A stretch of 64,000 nucleotides of DNA from contig NC_067203.1 of assembly GCF_026262505.1 (NCBI RefSeq), positions 17,124,392-17,188,391 of the forward strand, in the 5' to 3' direction. Below, piece by piece: positions 1 to 9,275 of the stretch. Every line of letters begins with the position of its first letter. Within the stretch, counting starts at the first letter, position 1. A program made the position numbers and the translations under genes. This DNA comes from Trichomonas vaginalis G3. Lineage: Eukaryota > Parabasalia > Trichomonadida > Trichomonadidae. The notes under the pieces were generated by a model. It was not told the DNA's origin. It did no database searches and saw nothing but the letters and a program-made list of their open reading frames with translations.

Positions 1-433
1 TTAAGGGGATCTTTTGAAAACATTAAAATTTTTGACTAATCAAACAAACAAACAAAAAAAAAAAACTAAAAATCGCCAAATCCGGAGATTCGTGGCGGTG
101 ATTCTTTTTATTTTGAAGATTCTGGACAAACTTAATATACTATATTAGCATGCTAATCATATTACCAAGATAATTATAATGGTACTCTCACTTCAAATCT
201 GTTAATAGTTTTTTTATGTGGTTAAGAAAGAAGATAGTATGGACAAATATAAGACATACTACGCAGAGAAAATAAAAATTTGTCTGTATGATTTTGAGTT
301 AGAATATGTATGCCCTTTCAAGCTTAAGCATTCAAAGATTTGATGTTTTTAAAATAAAGAAAATCAATAAAAAGAGTCCAATATTGATAATATAGATAGT
401 TGTAACAAGAATATATTTATTCAAACAATATGC
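1..433. other. AT-rich spacer, no gene seen
   Basis: No convincing reading frame or RNA gene is visible. The stretch is AT-rich with short A and T runs. Its right end is the 3' flank of the minus-strand gene that follows. Confidence 0.5.
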
Positions 434-775
434 TTATGCTAAACTTGATGAATGTGAAGAGCCTGTACCGGCCTGAGATGGTATGCTTTGCTGAACACTT
501 CTTTGTGTACTTGCATCATCAGCAGGAGGAATTGCAACTGTAGATGATGAAGGAGGTTCGCTTAAAGTCATTCTTGACTTAGTACTCTTGGTAGACAATG
601 ATGAAGCTGTTGATAAGAAACTTGGATGAAAATCATTTCCTTGTGTTGTTGTCATTCTTTGAAATCTGATTGGTGGAGCGACTACAACATCCCTATACAT
701 TGGATCTGCAGCCATAAATGGAGACTCCCTAAGAGGAAATTTTAATAAAGGACCCTCCTCAATGAATCGCCACAT
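434..775 (-). CDS. Short hypothetical protein, Ser/Thr-rich tail
   Basis: A 113-residue frame opening with ATG. I do not recognise the family. The N-terminal 45 residues look ordered (it begins MWRFIEEGPLLKFPLRE, with a later PPIRFQR). The rest is low-complexity, rich in Ser, Thr, Gln and Pro, and ends SSHSSSLA. There is no signal peptide or membrane segment. About 20 bp upstream of the ATG is the word TTGTACGTTTAGA, which resembles TTGTATACGTTTAA upstream of the kinesin gene near the right end of the window, so this may be a genuine promoter. Codon use looks coding, but the short length leaves doubt. Confidence 0.5.
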   Translation of the reverse strand: MWRFIEEGPLLKFPLRESPFMAADPMYRDVVVAPPIRFQRMTTTQGNDFHPSFLSTASSLSTKSTKSRMTLSEPPSSSTVAIPPADDASTQRSVQQSIPSQAGTGSSHSSSLA

Positions 776-1110
776 ATTATTTCTCTTTATCTAAACGTAC
801 AATTACAATTTGACAGTATTTCAAATGAAATTACATTGCAAGATTTAAAAATAGACATATGCGTATGTGTTTGAATCGCCTCATCATTAATTCAATAAGA
901 ATATTGTTTTACAATCTGAATTGCAAATTGAATTTGTGTCATTTCGACATTTGAGCAGTGTTTAACTTGCTATATTTCTATCTACACATCGGTAGTAATA
1001 TGTGATGCCAAACTTTAATTCAAGAGTTTCGAAAACATTGTTGAATTCTTTTTTTTGCCATGTAACCTAAATTTGTCAAAAAATAATTATGTCCTATCGT
1101 CGTAATTAAA
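776..1110. other. Divergent intergenic spacer
   Basis: Spacer between a minus-strand gene and the plus-strand NTF2-like gene, so it should hold both promoters. No other feature is seen. Confidence 0.4.
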
Positions 1111-1479
1111 ATGCAAAGTGCAATTGCCCAGCAAATTCCAGATATTATTCAGCTTGTCGTTGCTAGCTTGAATGACTGCAACAAGTCTGCTGACTTCCCT
1201 CAGCTCTTTACAGAAGATGCAAAGCTCACATTTGAGACAACAAAGAAAGAATCTAGAGATCACGTTGTAGCATTATTCCAGGAGAAGCAGAAGACATTAG
1301 ATGCTAAGGGACCATTCTCTGTTACAAAATATTCATTTGTTATTGTCTCAGAGACTGAAATCATTATTAATGGTTTAGCACAATGGGGTGGAGTTAACAA
1401 TTTACTTACAATTTGTTTCCAGATCTCCAAAGATCAAAAGTTGCAGATTTCAAACTTCATGTTAACAAAATTAGCGTAA
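1111..1479 (+). CDS. NTF2-like protein (nuclear transport factor 2 / NXT1 type)
   Basis: A 122-residue protein, the usual size of NTF2 (about 125). Two features fit the cone-shaped NTF2 fold: an N-terminal helical part with FTEDAKLTFET near residues 33-43, where NTF2 has its 'Y..dA.ltf' strand, and a C-terminal beta section ending in ISNFMLTKL, like the 'nDmFrL' strand of NTF2. Family members carry Ran-GDP into the nucleus (NTF2) or pair with mRNA exporters (p15/NXT1). The sequence alone cannot decide between these. No signal peptide. The stop codon runs into TAAAATAA, a typical trichomonad 3' end. Family call is fairly likely; exact role is inferred. Confidence 0.65.
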   Translation: MQSAIAQQIPDIIQLVVASLNDCNKSADFPQLFTEDAKLTFETTKKESRDHVVALFQEKQKTLDAKGPFSVTKYSFVIVSETEIIINGLAQWGGVNNLLTICFQISKDQKLQISNFMLTKLA

Positions 1480-1977
1480 AATAACCTCAAGTTTAAGTAG
1501 AAGGAGCCCATTACCTCCTCGTGATTAGTATTGATTGAATAAATATTACTAATAGATTATTTAAATTGAATTTAATCGAGAAGTTAAAATCATATAATTA
1601 TTATTTTCTACATTTTCAAAACCAAATCAATATCTTTGGTTGCTAATACAATTTTTGTTTGTTCAATCTCAAAGATATAGTAAACTACCATAATATTGAG
1701 TTTCTAATTTTGATATCATTAAATTCAAATCTATAAATACAAGAAATTATGTTTTCAATATATAGTGGAATAACTGGAAAGTATGTTAATATTAACAACA
1801 GCTTGAAAATAGCTTAATATGAAATGAATAAGAAGAGATATTTCAGTAACATTATGTTTATTTACAAGAAAATGACTCGGATGGACCTTTACTGATCAAA
1901 TCTTTCTTATGGTCTTAAATATATACTTAAAAAAGGCAATTATAAGCCTAAAAAGGAAAAATCAAACGAATCTTTTG
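1480..1977. other. AT-rich spacer, no gene seen
   Basis: Nothing supported beyond the 3' flank of the NTF2-like gene and the promoter area of the LRR gene. Confidence 0.45.
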
Positions 1978-1985
1978 TCACTTTT
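1978..1985 (+). promoter_or_regulatory. Initiator-like element (TCACTTTT)
   Basis: TCACTTTT lies 20 bases before the ATG at 1998. It fits the trichomonad initiator consensus TCA-Py-(T/A), in which the A is the usual transcription start. If used, the 5' leader would be about 18 nt. Recognised by eye only. Confidence 0.4.
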
Positions 1986-1997
1986 TTGTAATAACGA

Positions 1998-3248
1998 ATG
2001 AGCTCGGAACAAGAGAATACAAAGGTTGAGGAAAAGCCACAAGATGAGAAATTACCTAAGTCATTCACAGTTCTTCCTCCGATTGCAAATCCTAAAATCC
2101 CACGTCTCGTTGATCTTTGCGTTGATACAATAATTAAAAATTTCACAGAATGTTCTAAATTACACTTAATTCCAAGAAAATATCAAACAAAAATACTTCA
2201 AAAATTACCTCTCGACATTAATTTATCTCATGCTGTTATGACAATTCCAGATGGAATTTATTGGAAGCGCATTGTTCAATCAAAGTATGCAAACGTTCCA
2301 CATAGCCCAAAGATGACCCAGTGGAAGCGTTTTGTACTCGAACAAATTGCAAGCAATGCCCTCGAAAATGCAACAAAAGAAACAATCGATAAAGTCTTTG
2401 AAGATTTAACCGTTCTTAGCCCATTCGTTCGTACAATTAAAATGTCACGCTGCCCTAGCAAGATTTCAATGGCGAAACTCTTCAGAACTTTCCGTGGCCT
2501 TCGTAAATTGACATTAGTTTATGGTGAGCCACGCCGCAACTTTGCACAATACGAAGAATTCGACCAATTTACTATACAACAAGAGATGAGTGCATCACAA
2601 CGCGATTGCACCGCTCTCCAAAAAGATTTCGAGCAAATTGGTTCTTTCTGTGCCTTAGAAGAGTTCGAGATGTCAGACAACTCACTCACAGACAAATGTG
2701 CTCAGATTATCGGCTATGGTCTTATTCATCTTAAACGTCTTACATCAATAACTTTTGCACACAATGAAATCGGAAACAATGGTTTCCAGAACCTTGTTCA
2801 GTGTGTCCGTTCTGCTCCAATTCGCTATATCGATGTCTCCGACAACAAGATTGGCGCCAGCGGTGTTCAATCTCTTGCAGCAGCCGTTGAAAAGAACACA
2901 ACCCTCGAATACCTCAATATCAGCAGCAACCAACTCAGCGACAAAGGCGTCTACGGAGTCTCACAAATCATCGAGAAATCTCCATCTCTTAAATATCTCG
3001 ACATATCAGGTAACCGTATCGAACACTTTACAGAGATCATTGAAGCCCTTAAGAAGAACACAACCCTCACAGACTTCATTGCTGCAGCAAACCCAATTTG
3101 CGCAGAAGATCAGGAAATCTTTGTAAAGTTCGACCAATTCAACCAAACTCTCCAGACTATCGATGTAAGATACTACCCAACAAACGAAGAAGATTACATC
3201 GTAAAGACAACAGAGACATCAGAAGCACCAATTCTCCGTATCAAATAA
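1998..3248 (+). CDS. DRC5: Leucine-rich-repeat protein, DRC5/TCTE1-like (nexin-dynein regulatory complex)
   Basis: A 416-residue protein. Residues 30-60 (PRLVDLCVDTIIKNF) and 60-95 (QTKILQKLPLDINLS, then YWKR) resemble the N-terminal part of TCTE1/DRC5, where a 'yWkR' word also precedes the repeats. From about residue 225 come at least five RNI-type leucine-rich repeats: LEEFEMSDNSLTDK, LTSITFAHNEIGNNG, IRYIDVSDNKIGASG, LEYLNISSNQLSDKG, LKYLDISGNRI. DRC5 is a subunit of the nexin-dynein regulatory complex of motile flagella, which suits a multiflagellated trichomonad. An initiator-like TCAC lies just upstream and the stop runs into TAAAAT. The LRR call is certain; assignment to DRC5 rather than another cytoplasmic LRR protein is likely but by eye. 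Confidence 0.72.
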   Translation: MSSEQENTKVEEKPQDEKLPKSFTVLPPIANPKIPRLVDLCVDTIIKNFTECSKLHLIPRKYQTKILQKLPLDINLSHAVMTIPDGIYWKRIVQSKYANVPHSPKMTQWKRFVLEQIASNALENATKETIDKVFEDLTVLSPFVRTIKMSRCPSKISMAKLFRTFRGLRKLTLVYGEPRRNFAQYEEFDQFTIQQEMSASQRDCTALQKDFEQIGSFCALEEFEMSDNSLTDKCAQIIGYGLIHLKRLTSITFAHNEIGNNGFQNLVQCVRSAPIRYIDVSDNKIGASGVQSLAAAVEKNTTLEYLNISSNQLSDKGVYGVSQIIEKSPSLKYLDISGNRIEHFTEIIEALKKNTTLTDFIAAANPICAEDQEIFVKFDQFNQTLQTIDVRYYPTNEEDYIVKTTETSEAPILRIK

Positions 3249-4316
3249 AATGTTCAATTTTTTTTTATTAGTTATTTATAACTTTTTTCTTATAATAAAT
3301 ACTTATTTGACAAACCTCGGATTATGATATTATTCTACTTTTTTTAAAAAATCAGATTGTATCTCGAAATCCTAAGTTGATTATCCCATTTTGTTACAAT
3401 CAATGAAACCACTGATTATGCCTTATTCTACACAATGCATTCATTTTGAAAATGGCATGTTACAAAAAAAGTTACAAAAAGAATCCAAATAAATCATGTA
3501 AAAATATACAATTATAAATGTAGTTAACTATCGATATGTCAGATTGGATTTTTATAAAATTGAAATTATATTGCATAATTAAAGACTATTTTTATTCGTA
3601 ATCATATGGATAGAAGGGTCATCCTGGTCTTCATATATTACTCGTTGGAAGTCATCTTGGCTCTTTATATTCATAGAAATATTACACAAATACAAATTTG
3701 AAAATTTGCCATATTTTTTGTTGGACACTCCTATATCAAATATAAAAAAGATATGAATTAGCATTTCCAAACAATTTTATTACGTTTGAAACTAGAGTTT
3801 GATCCAAATCTTTTTAATTTCTGAAAATCATTTTGAAAAAAAATCCGAAAGCAGGAGACATCTCTATTTTGCAATATTTTTATCCCCATAAAACTATACA
3901 AACTCTATGATGTTCATTTTTAATATGGTTTTTTGTTGAAATGATGAAATTAAGAAATAAAAGATAAACAATTTTGGTAAGAAATTAATAATTACATTGA
4001 CGTCTTGAAACCGAATTCGGTATCAAATTAAGTAGATGATATGAGGTAAGATTTGTTAATTCGGTTAGAAATGAGTTTGATTGTTTTGAAATCTCTCTTT
4101 AAGGGGAATAAGTATATGTATTTCTAAATATACCTCTGAAAGAGAGTTTTGTTATTGTACATTGAAAAAATTGTGGAATCAGTGTGTATTCTTTGAAAAT
4201 TTGATTTAGGTTCTGAAAATAATGCAAAACGTAAAATAAAGAAACCATTTGTATGCATATGATTCATATAATGATTTCTTTTATATTTCCACATCAGAGA
4301 AAAAAATTACCCCCAT
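3249..4316. other. AT-rich spacer, no gene seen
   Basis: About 1.07 kb without a credible gene on either strand. Frames are short and of non-coding composition. It ends at the TTAA that opens the inverted-repeat element. Confidence 0.5.
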
Positions 4317-5365
4317 TTAAGGGTGCGCCCGGGAGGATCATGTAAACTTCAGAATTTAGAACCTTAATTTTTCAGCAATTACTTGGTACCTAAATAGGTA
4401 GTAAAACTCTAAAAATATCAAAAAGTACAACTTGGCTCCATAATAATCCTGTCATGGTGGCAGTTTGTATTCCCTAGTATTTTCCTCTTGAATCTCTTTT
4501 TCTGTCGAAATTAAATTCAAATCTCAGAAGTAGAAGTGAATAATCGACTTATTGCTGCTATTATACGAATAAACAAATCCATTATATTATTTTTATTTAC
4601 ATAATATCTGTTTGAAGTTCATAATTCTATAAATTTTTCTTCAAAAACATTACAATCTTGATAGTTTTGATACTGTTTAATAGGTTTTTGGCACCTTATT
4701 TAGTAATTACAACGTATCGAGTCGATCTGAACTTAATTTTCGGAAATTTAAAATATTTATCATAAGTAAAATCTGATTTGAAATTTATGTTTAATTACTA
4801 TATTTTGCATAATCCTAAGTAGCTTTTGTAAAAATTCATCAAAAAAATTTTAACGTGCTTTAATTTTTTATTTTTTAAAATAATACATATTATTATATAA
4901 CTAGCATATTTACAAATTTTAGTGCTTTCAAAAATTTAATCCTCCTCCTCTCAAATAAACGTACATCCGGGTGGCCTGTTTTTTGCAAAAAATAAAATTT
5001 CATTTTTTTATGCTTAAAAAGTCAGAATTTTTATTTGCTTCTGGGATATATGATGGCTATGTCAGACGCCCATTCTTTTTGATACTCAACATTAAACATA
5101 AAACTTAGCCGTTAAGGCTCTTCTGAAAATATTTTTTTTTCGAAAAATTTGCGAAAAAAATCAAAAAATTTAAAAATCCCCGAATCTGCAGGGATTTTAA
5201 AAAATTCTTTTTAGTAAAACTTAAGGATATTGTATCAGATATATTGGTATGGGCAAATTCAATTTTAATACAATATTCATTAAGATATTGCGCTAACGAA
5301 GCTTTCAAAATTGAGAGGGTAATCCTCCTACTCTCAAATAAACGTACATGCGGGTGCGCCCTTAA
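4317..5365 (+). mobile_element. TTAA-flanked non-autonomous inverted-repeat element, copy 1 (1,049 bp)
   Basis: The element begins TTAAGGGTGCGCCCG and ends with the exact reverse complement, CGGGTGCGCCCTTAA. It has no transposase frame. A second copy in opposite orientation lies at 39,045-40,090, with clear but diverged similarity across its whole length and the same ends. A ~40-bp block containing CTCTCAAATAAACGTACAT occurs twice inside, at about 4,938-4,977 and at the right end (5,322-5,362), so the right 385 bp is framed by direct repeats. TTAA at both outer ends would suit a piggyBac-type target site, but with two copies I cannot tell whether TTAA belongs to the element or the target. Confidence 0.75.
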
Positions 5366-5412
5366 ATTTTAAAAAAATTTAGGAGTAAGAATTTTGAATA
5401 GTTTGAATTTTA

Positions 5413-5417
5413 TCACT
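5413..5417 (+). promoter_or_regulatory. Initiator-like element (TCACT)
   Basis: TCACTTCATTTTC begins 15 bases before the ATG at 5,428 and contains two TCA-Py-T words. It fits the trichomonad initiator and predicts a very short leader. A closely similar TCACTTCACATTC precedes the glycosyltransferase gene near 57.9 kb. Confidence 0.4.
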
Positions 5418-5427
5418 TCATTTTCAA

Positions 5428-5898
5428 ATGCAGCAAAGATTCGAGGATAACATCCAGCAACTCATTGCAAAGTATAATGAGTCACCATCCTTTGAGGCAA
5501 AGCAGAAGTTGGCAATCAAAACATTTAAAGCATGTCACGATGTTAGCGACCGTCTACCAACAGAGCTCAACAAGTTCATAAAGCGAGTAGTACCGAGGGA
5601 CACACGTAAATATGACCGAAGAGCTGTTGAAGAACTAGTTAACCAACACGAGAACCACGGAATTAAAAACTCCCCATCGTACCAGCTTATTCAAAGACAT
5701 ATGGGATACACAACTCAAAATACGCCAATAATACTCCTTTATGGTCTCTTGAAGCTTATACCAAATCGTGTTTCCAACAGTAGAGTATTCAAAGATCAAT
5801 CCGCAATCTACACAGAGCTCGATAGACATCTTGACTGGCTTACAGAATACATTAGAAATGCTGAAATGGGTGGTATAAAGATCTTCCAATATAATTAA
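5428..5898 (+). CDS. Hypothetical protein, helical, 156 aa
   Basis: I do not recognise this family. The protein is charged and predicted helical (opening RFEDNIQQLIAKYNESPSFEAKQKLA), with no membrane segment or signal peptide. A short hydrophobic stretch, NTPIILLYGLLKLIPN, lies near residue 97. Codon use is like the host genes. Support comes from the initiator-like TCACTTCA 15 bases upstream and the clear ATG. It sits just right of the TTAA element but shares no sequence with it. Confidence 0.6.
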   Translation: MQQRFEDNIQQLIAKYNESPSFEAKQKLAIKTFKACHDVSDRLPTELNKFIKRVVPRDTRKYDRRAVEELVNQHENHGIKNSPSYQLIQRHMGYTTQNTPIILLYGLLKLIPNRVSNSRVFKDQSAIYTELDRHLDWLTEYIRNAEMGGIKIFQYN

Positions 5899-6210
5899 AA
5901 GCCTTAAAAATTTTTTTAATATTATCTTATTTATCAATGAGATTTTTTCCATCTTTAACATTTGCAAATGAATATTATTATCCTTGAGAAGATAAGAGGA
6001 TCTTATTTTTGTTTTAAGCTTAAAAAAAATATAATTTTAAAAAATTACCAATTGTTTTGGAGTATTTTACAAGTATGGCAATTCCAGAGCATGCTATATG
6101 CATCAGATACCTTGATAATTTGCAATAACAATGTCTTTATAAGATTAGTATGGGAGAAAAATAAAAAATATTCATATTGGAAAGATTTTGAATTAAAAAT
6201 AATCGTCAAA

Positions 6211-7428
6211 ATGGAAAGATTTGATTTATCATCATTTGCATACGTACAGAGATGGGCAACTCTTGATTTAATATATAATGGGAAGCATCACTGGGTTATT
6301 CCTGATGTTTTAGTTATGTATTCTCATATAATTGCAACATCCAAAAAAGAAATACAAGTTATCAACATTCCTAACATTCCTGGCCCATTTGATGAATTTA
6401 TAGAACATCTTTATTATGGCTCTTTTCAAATTAATAGCGAAAATGCAAGATTTTATTTTGCAATTGGAATAGCTCTCGGAATTGAAGATCTTACCAACTT
6501 CGCCAAGAAATACGTCGAGAACTGTGAATTAGATTTAATCATAGATTTAGCAAACAAGCTCGCAGAATGTAATTTATTTGATGATGGATTAATTCAAACG
6601 ATTGCTAAAGATTTTGGAACAGCATTAACAACACCATCAATTAGAAATTCACCTGCTCCACTAATTTCTAAAATTAAATCAAGCCAAATGTTTGTACTTC
6701 ATAATCCAGTAGAATTTGGTAATTACGTTCTTTCTCGTATTGAATTTGACAGTGAGTTCGAACCTCTCCTAGTTTCCTACTTAGAATCAGCTGTTAAATC
6801 AGAAGATATCTCATTATTGCCAAGATTACTTTCTTATCCAAATATAAACCTCTCTAAGTATTCCCATATATTGGACAAGATCATGCAATCTATATCAGGC
6901 TCAGAAGAGTATTACAGATTTGATTCTTCAAATCCACGAAATGGATTCATTCATAAAAACATGCAGCACATCGCACAACCTGTAAATGAGAAAGGAACGT
7001 TTTCTATCAATGTCTCTTCCTCAGACGGAGAGAAATTTGGACCATTAAATCTATTTCAGGACAAAAGTGACGTTTATTATTGTTCTGGTGACCAGAACTC
7101 TGTTGTTGAATGGATACAGATCGAGTTCCATACAGGAAAATTCCTTCTTATTGATTACATTCTTGAATCTTATTATTCGACCACAAAAACTGTTGCTCCG
7201 ATAAAATGGAGAGTTGAAGGATCAAATGACGAGAACGAATGGGAAATTCTCGATGAAAGAGATGAAGAAACGCTTGTTAAAGCTCAAGGACCAGTGAAAT
7301 TCCATATTTCGAACAATACAAAGATTTACTCGATGTACAGAATCACCCAGCTCGAAAACAATGGAACAAACAACAAGAGATTCATCCTTCAGTCTTTCGA
7401 CGTTTTCGGTACTTATACAAAACATTAA
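6211..7428 (+). CDS. BTB (POZ) protein with C-terminal F5/8 type C (discoidin-like) domain
   Basis: I start it at the ATG at 6,211 (405 residues, MERFDLSSFAYVQRW). The 83 in-frame codons upstream are AT-rich and look non-coding. Residues ~15-105 read as a degenerate BTB domain (HHWVIPDVLVMYSHIIATS, then FDEFIEHLYYGSFQI). A helical BACK-like region follows. Residues ~265-400 form an F5/8 C-type galactose-binding-like beta-sandwich (VVEWIQIEFHTGKFLLIDY, PIKWRVEGSNDENEWEIL, YSMYRITQLENNG, ending QSFDVFGTY). This architecture is one of the large expanded families of trichomonads; binding partners are unknown. No signal peptide, so it is probably intracellular. Confidence 0.75.
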   Translation: MERFDLSSFAYVQRWATLDLIYNGKHHWVIPDVLVMYSHIIATSKKEIQVINIPNIPGPFDEFIEHLYYGSFQINSENARFYFAIGIALGIEDLTNFAKKYVENCELDLIIDLANKLAECNLFDDGLIQTIAKDFGTALTTPSIRNSPAPLISKIKSSQMFVLHNPVEFGNYVLSRIEFDSEFEPLLVSYLESAVKSEDISLLPRLLSYPNINLSKYSHILDKIMQSISGSEEYYRFDSSNPRNGFIHKNMQHIAQPVNEKGTFSINVSSSDGEKFGPLNLFQDKSDVYYCSGDQNSVVEWIQIEFHTGKFLLIDYILESYYSTTKTVAPIKWRVEGSNDENEWEILDERDEETLVKAQGPVKFHISNNTKIYSMYRITQLENNGTNNKRFILQSFDVFGTYTKH

Positions 7429-7968
7429 ATTTTTTGAAAAAAATAAAATTGTTAATTATATTTATAACTTTAATACTCTTTTTTAACAGTTTTTTGTTCT
7501 ATTATAGTTGTTAATTCTATCCATGGTACCAATACCTTGGTTTCTTATTTCATTCTTTCAAATTTGAATTGGTTTTCATCTCTGTGAATTTTCATGAATG
7601 TTTATTGAAACAAAATTGCTTCACATCAATTATATGGCGCATAATTTGAAATTTCTATAAAATTAATTTACTATAGGGCAGAATTAAGAAATCAAGTGTC
7701 CCCAATTTATATTGCATCAACATAAAATCATAACATAATTCAAATTGCATTTTTTAAGTTTAGCTAGCACTATTAAACTTCTTGGTATCAAATAAGAATG
7801 AATGCTATTTGAAATAAACCAAAAGAATATGATTGTAGTAATCTATAGTCTATGATCGATTTTGTCAAAGAATAGTTATGCTTGCAAAGTTTATGCTGAG
7901 TGTGGAAACAATCTATAGTAAAAACTTGAAAGGAAATACACATATTAATAAAATTCTTTTATGAAATA
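7429..7968. other. Convergent spacer, no gene seen
   Basis: AT-rich sequence between the 3' ends of two convergent genes. No RNA gene or repeat recognised. Confidence 0.45.
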
Positions 7969-9084
7969 TTATATATCAGTTAACTTAACAAAGGACAGTG
8001 AAAGTAAAACAAATAAAGCAAAATATCTGAAATAAAAATTGTTTTGATTAAGAATTGATTCAAATGCTTCAAATGCAATGCATAGTAATGCATCTATTAT
8101 AGCGTGATTACTTTGGTTACCATTTTCTGCATCTCTTGGAACAATAATCAAAATTATCGCCGAAAACAGATAATATTTGCTCTGTGGTGTTCCACAAATG
8201 AGCATAGGGAACAAGTATACAATGAAAGGTATTGGATGGAAAGCCTTAAAAAGTTTCTCAAGGCTTAATTTTTGGCTAAATTTGTAGCCTAAAAGTAAAG
8301 AAAATGCGCACGTAGCAATAAAAGCTACAGCAACTTCTATTGCAGTTGAGAGCTGCTTGATGAAACGATAAGCTTGAACGTCGTAATATCTGAGGCCAAA
8401 TAAATAATAATCAATAATTGGTTGGATAACTGGATATATAGCAAAAGGAATCATTGCCAGATAAGAATATCCAGGTAAATGGAGTGCGAAAAAGTAAACC
8501 GGATTAATGAAAACAATGAGTGGAAAATATTGACTAAATCTGCAACTTATTGGTTTACGTATCAAAGCATATTGAATAGGATACATTAAAATGCATACCC
8601 ATGCTTTGACATCTATACTGAGGTTTTTAAGTCTCGTAAGAATAATTTGAGAACCAAGAATGGAAGCAAAAATACTAGAAAGTATCATTTCATTACTAAT
8701 CCAGAAGAATGAGATATATAAAAGGAAAACAAAGATGAAAAAGAAATAAATTTGGTGTGTGGGAAATTCATCGTCGTGTGTTAGTATAAAATTAGAATAA
8801 ATGAAAGATGCTATAATGCCAATTAGGAACTTGGCTATGATCATAATTTTAGTATTCATATCATAGCAATTGGAAGCTTTTGAGAGAGAATCTGCTAATG
8901 ATTTGTACTTTCTAGCAGCCCAATAGAATAATTTAGAGTATTTAATGAATATTAGTGTAGATAATCGTTCTTGAATTTCTTCAAACGAAGCACTTTTCTG
9001 GATTTTGCTCCTATTGGCTAGTCCAGCTTTTTTGCCTTTATCTTGTGTATCAGAAATATGTGTTTCCTTATTTATTTCACCCAT
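7969..9084 (-). CDS. Multi-pass membrane protein, hypothetical, 371 aa
   Basis: The first ATG is at 9,084 (MGEINKETHISD); the frame continues upstream only from a GTG, which I do not use. The first ~85 residues are soluble and basic. After that come about eight or nine hydrophobic segments (for example IIAKFLIGIIASFIYSNFIL, YFFFIFVFLLYISFFWIS, VAVAFIATCAFSLLLGY, YYLFSAIILIIVP). No catalytic motif is visible. It could be a transporter or a glycosyltransferase-type membrane protein, but I do not recognise the family. It is divergent from TCF25, with only ~190 bp between the two starts. Confidence 0.6.
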   Translation of the reverse strand: MGEINKETHISDTQDKGKKAGLANRSKIQKSASFEEIQERLSTLIFIKYSKLFYWAARKYKSLADSLSKASNCYDMNTKIMIIAKFLIGIIASFIYSNFILTHDDEFPTHQIYFFFIFVFLLYISFFWISNEMILSSIFASILGSQIILTRLKNLSIDVKAWVCILMYPIQYALIRKPISCRFSQYFPLIVFINPVYFFALHLPGYSYLAMIPFAIYPVIQPIIDYYLFGLRYYDVQAYRFIKQLSTAIEVAVAFIATCAFSLLLGYKFSQKLSLEKLFKAFHPIPFIVYLFPMLICGTPQSKYYLFSAIILIIVPRDAENGNQSNHAIIDALLCIAFEAFESILNQNNFYFRYFALFVLLSLSFVKLTDI

Positions 9085-9263
9085 ATTTCCTCGCCCAAAA
9101 AAAAATTGACTCACGACTAAATAAATTTTATTTTATATAGAGAAATGGCGTGCATTTTTAATCGTGAATAAAATGAATACACAGATTTTGGATTTTTAGA
9201 ATTTATTATGACGCTTTACATGACAAAATTTTATATCAAACTTTTTAGGTATCAAATTTTTTT

Positions 9264-9268
9264 TCATT
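9264..9268 (+). promoter_or_regulatory. Initiator-like element (TCATT)
   Basis: TCATTTTTTTCG lies directly before the ATG at 9,276 and matches the trichomonad initiator TCA-Py-(T/A). The predicted leader is about 10 nt. Confidence 0.45.
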
Positions 9269-9275
9269 TTTTTCG

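Noticed and set aside
5962-6210. 83-codon upstream extension of the BTB-F5/8C gene
   Set aside because: Composition is spacer-like (Ile/Asn/Lys/Phe-rich) and the BTB domain starts just after the ATG at 6,211.
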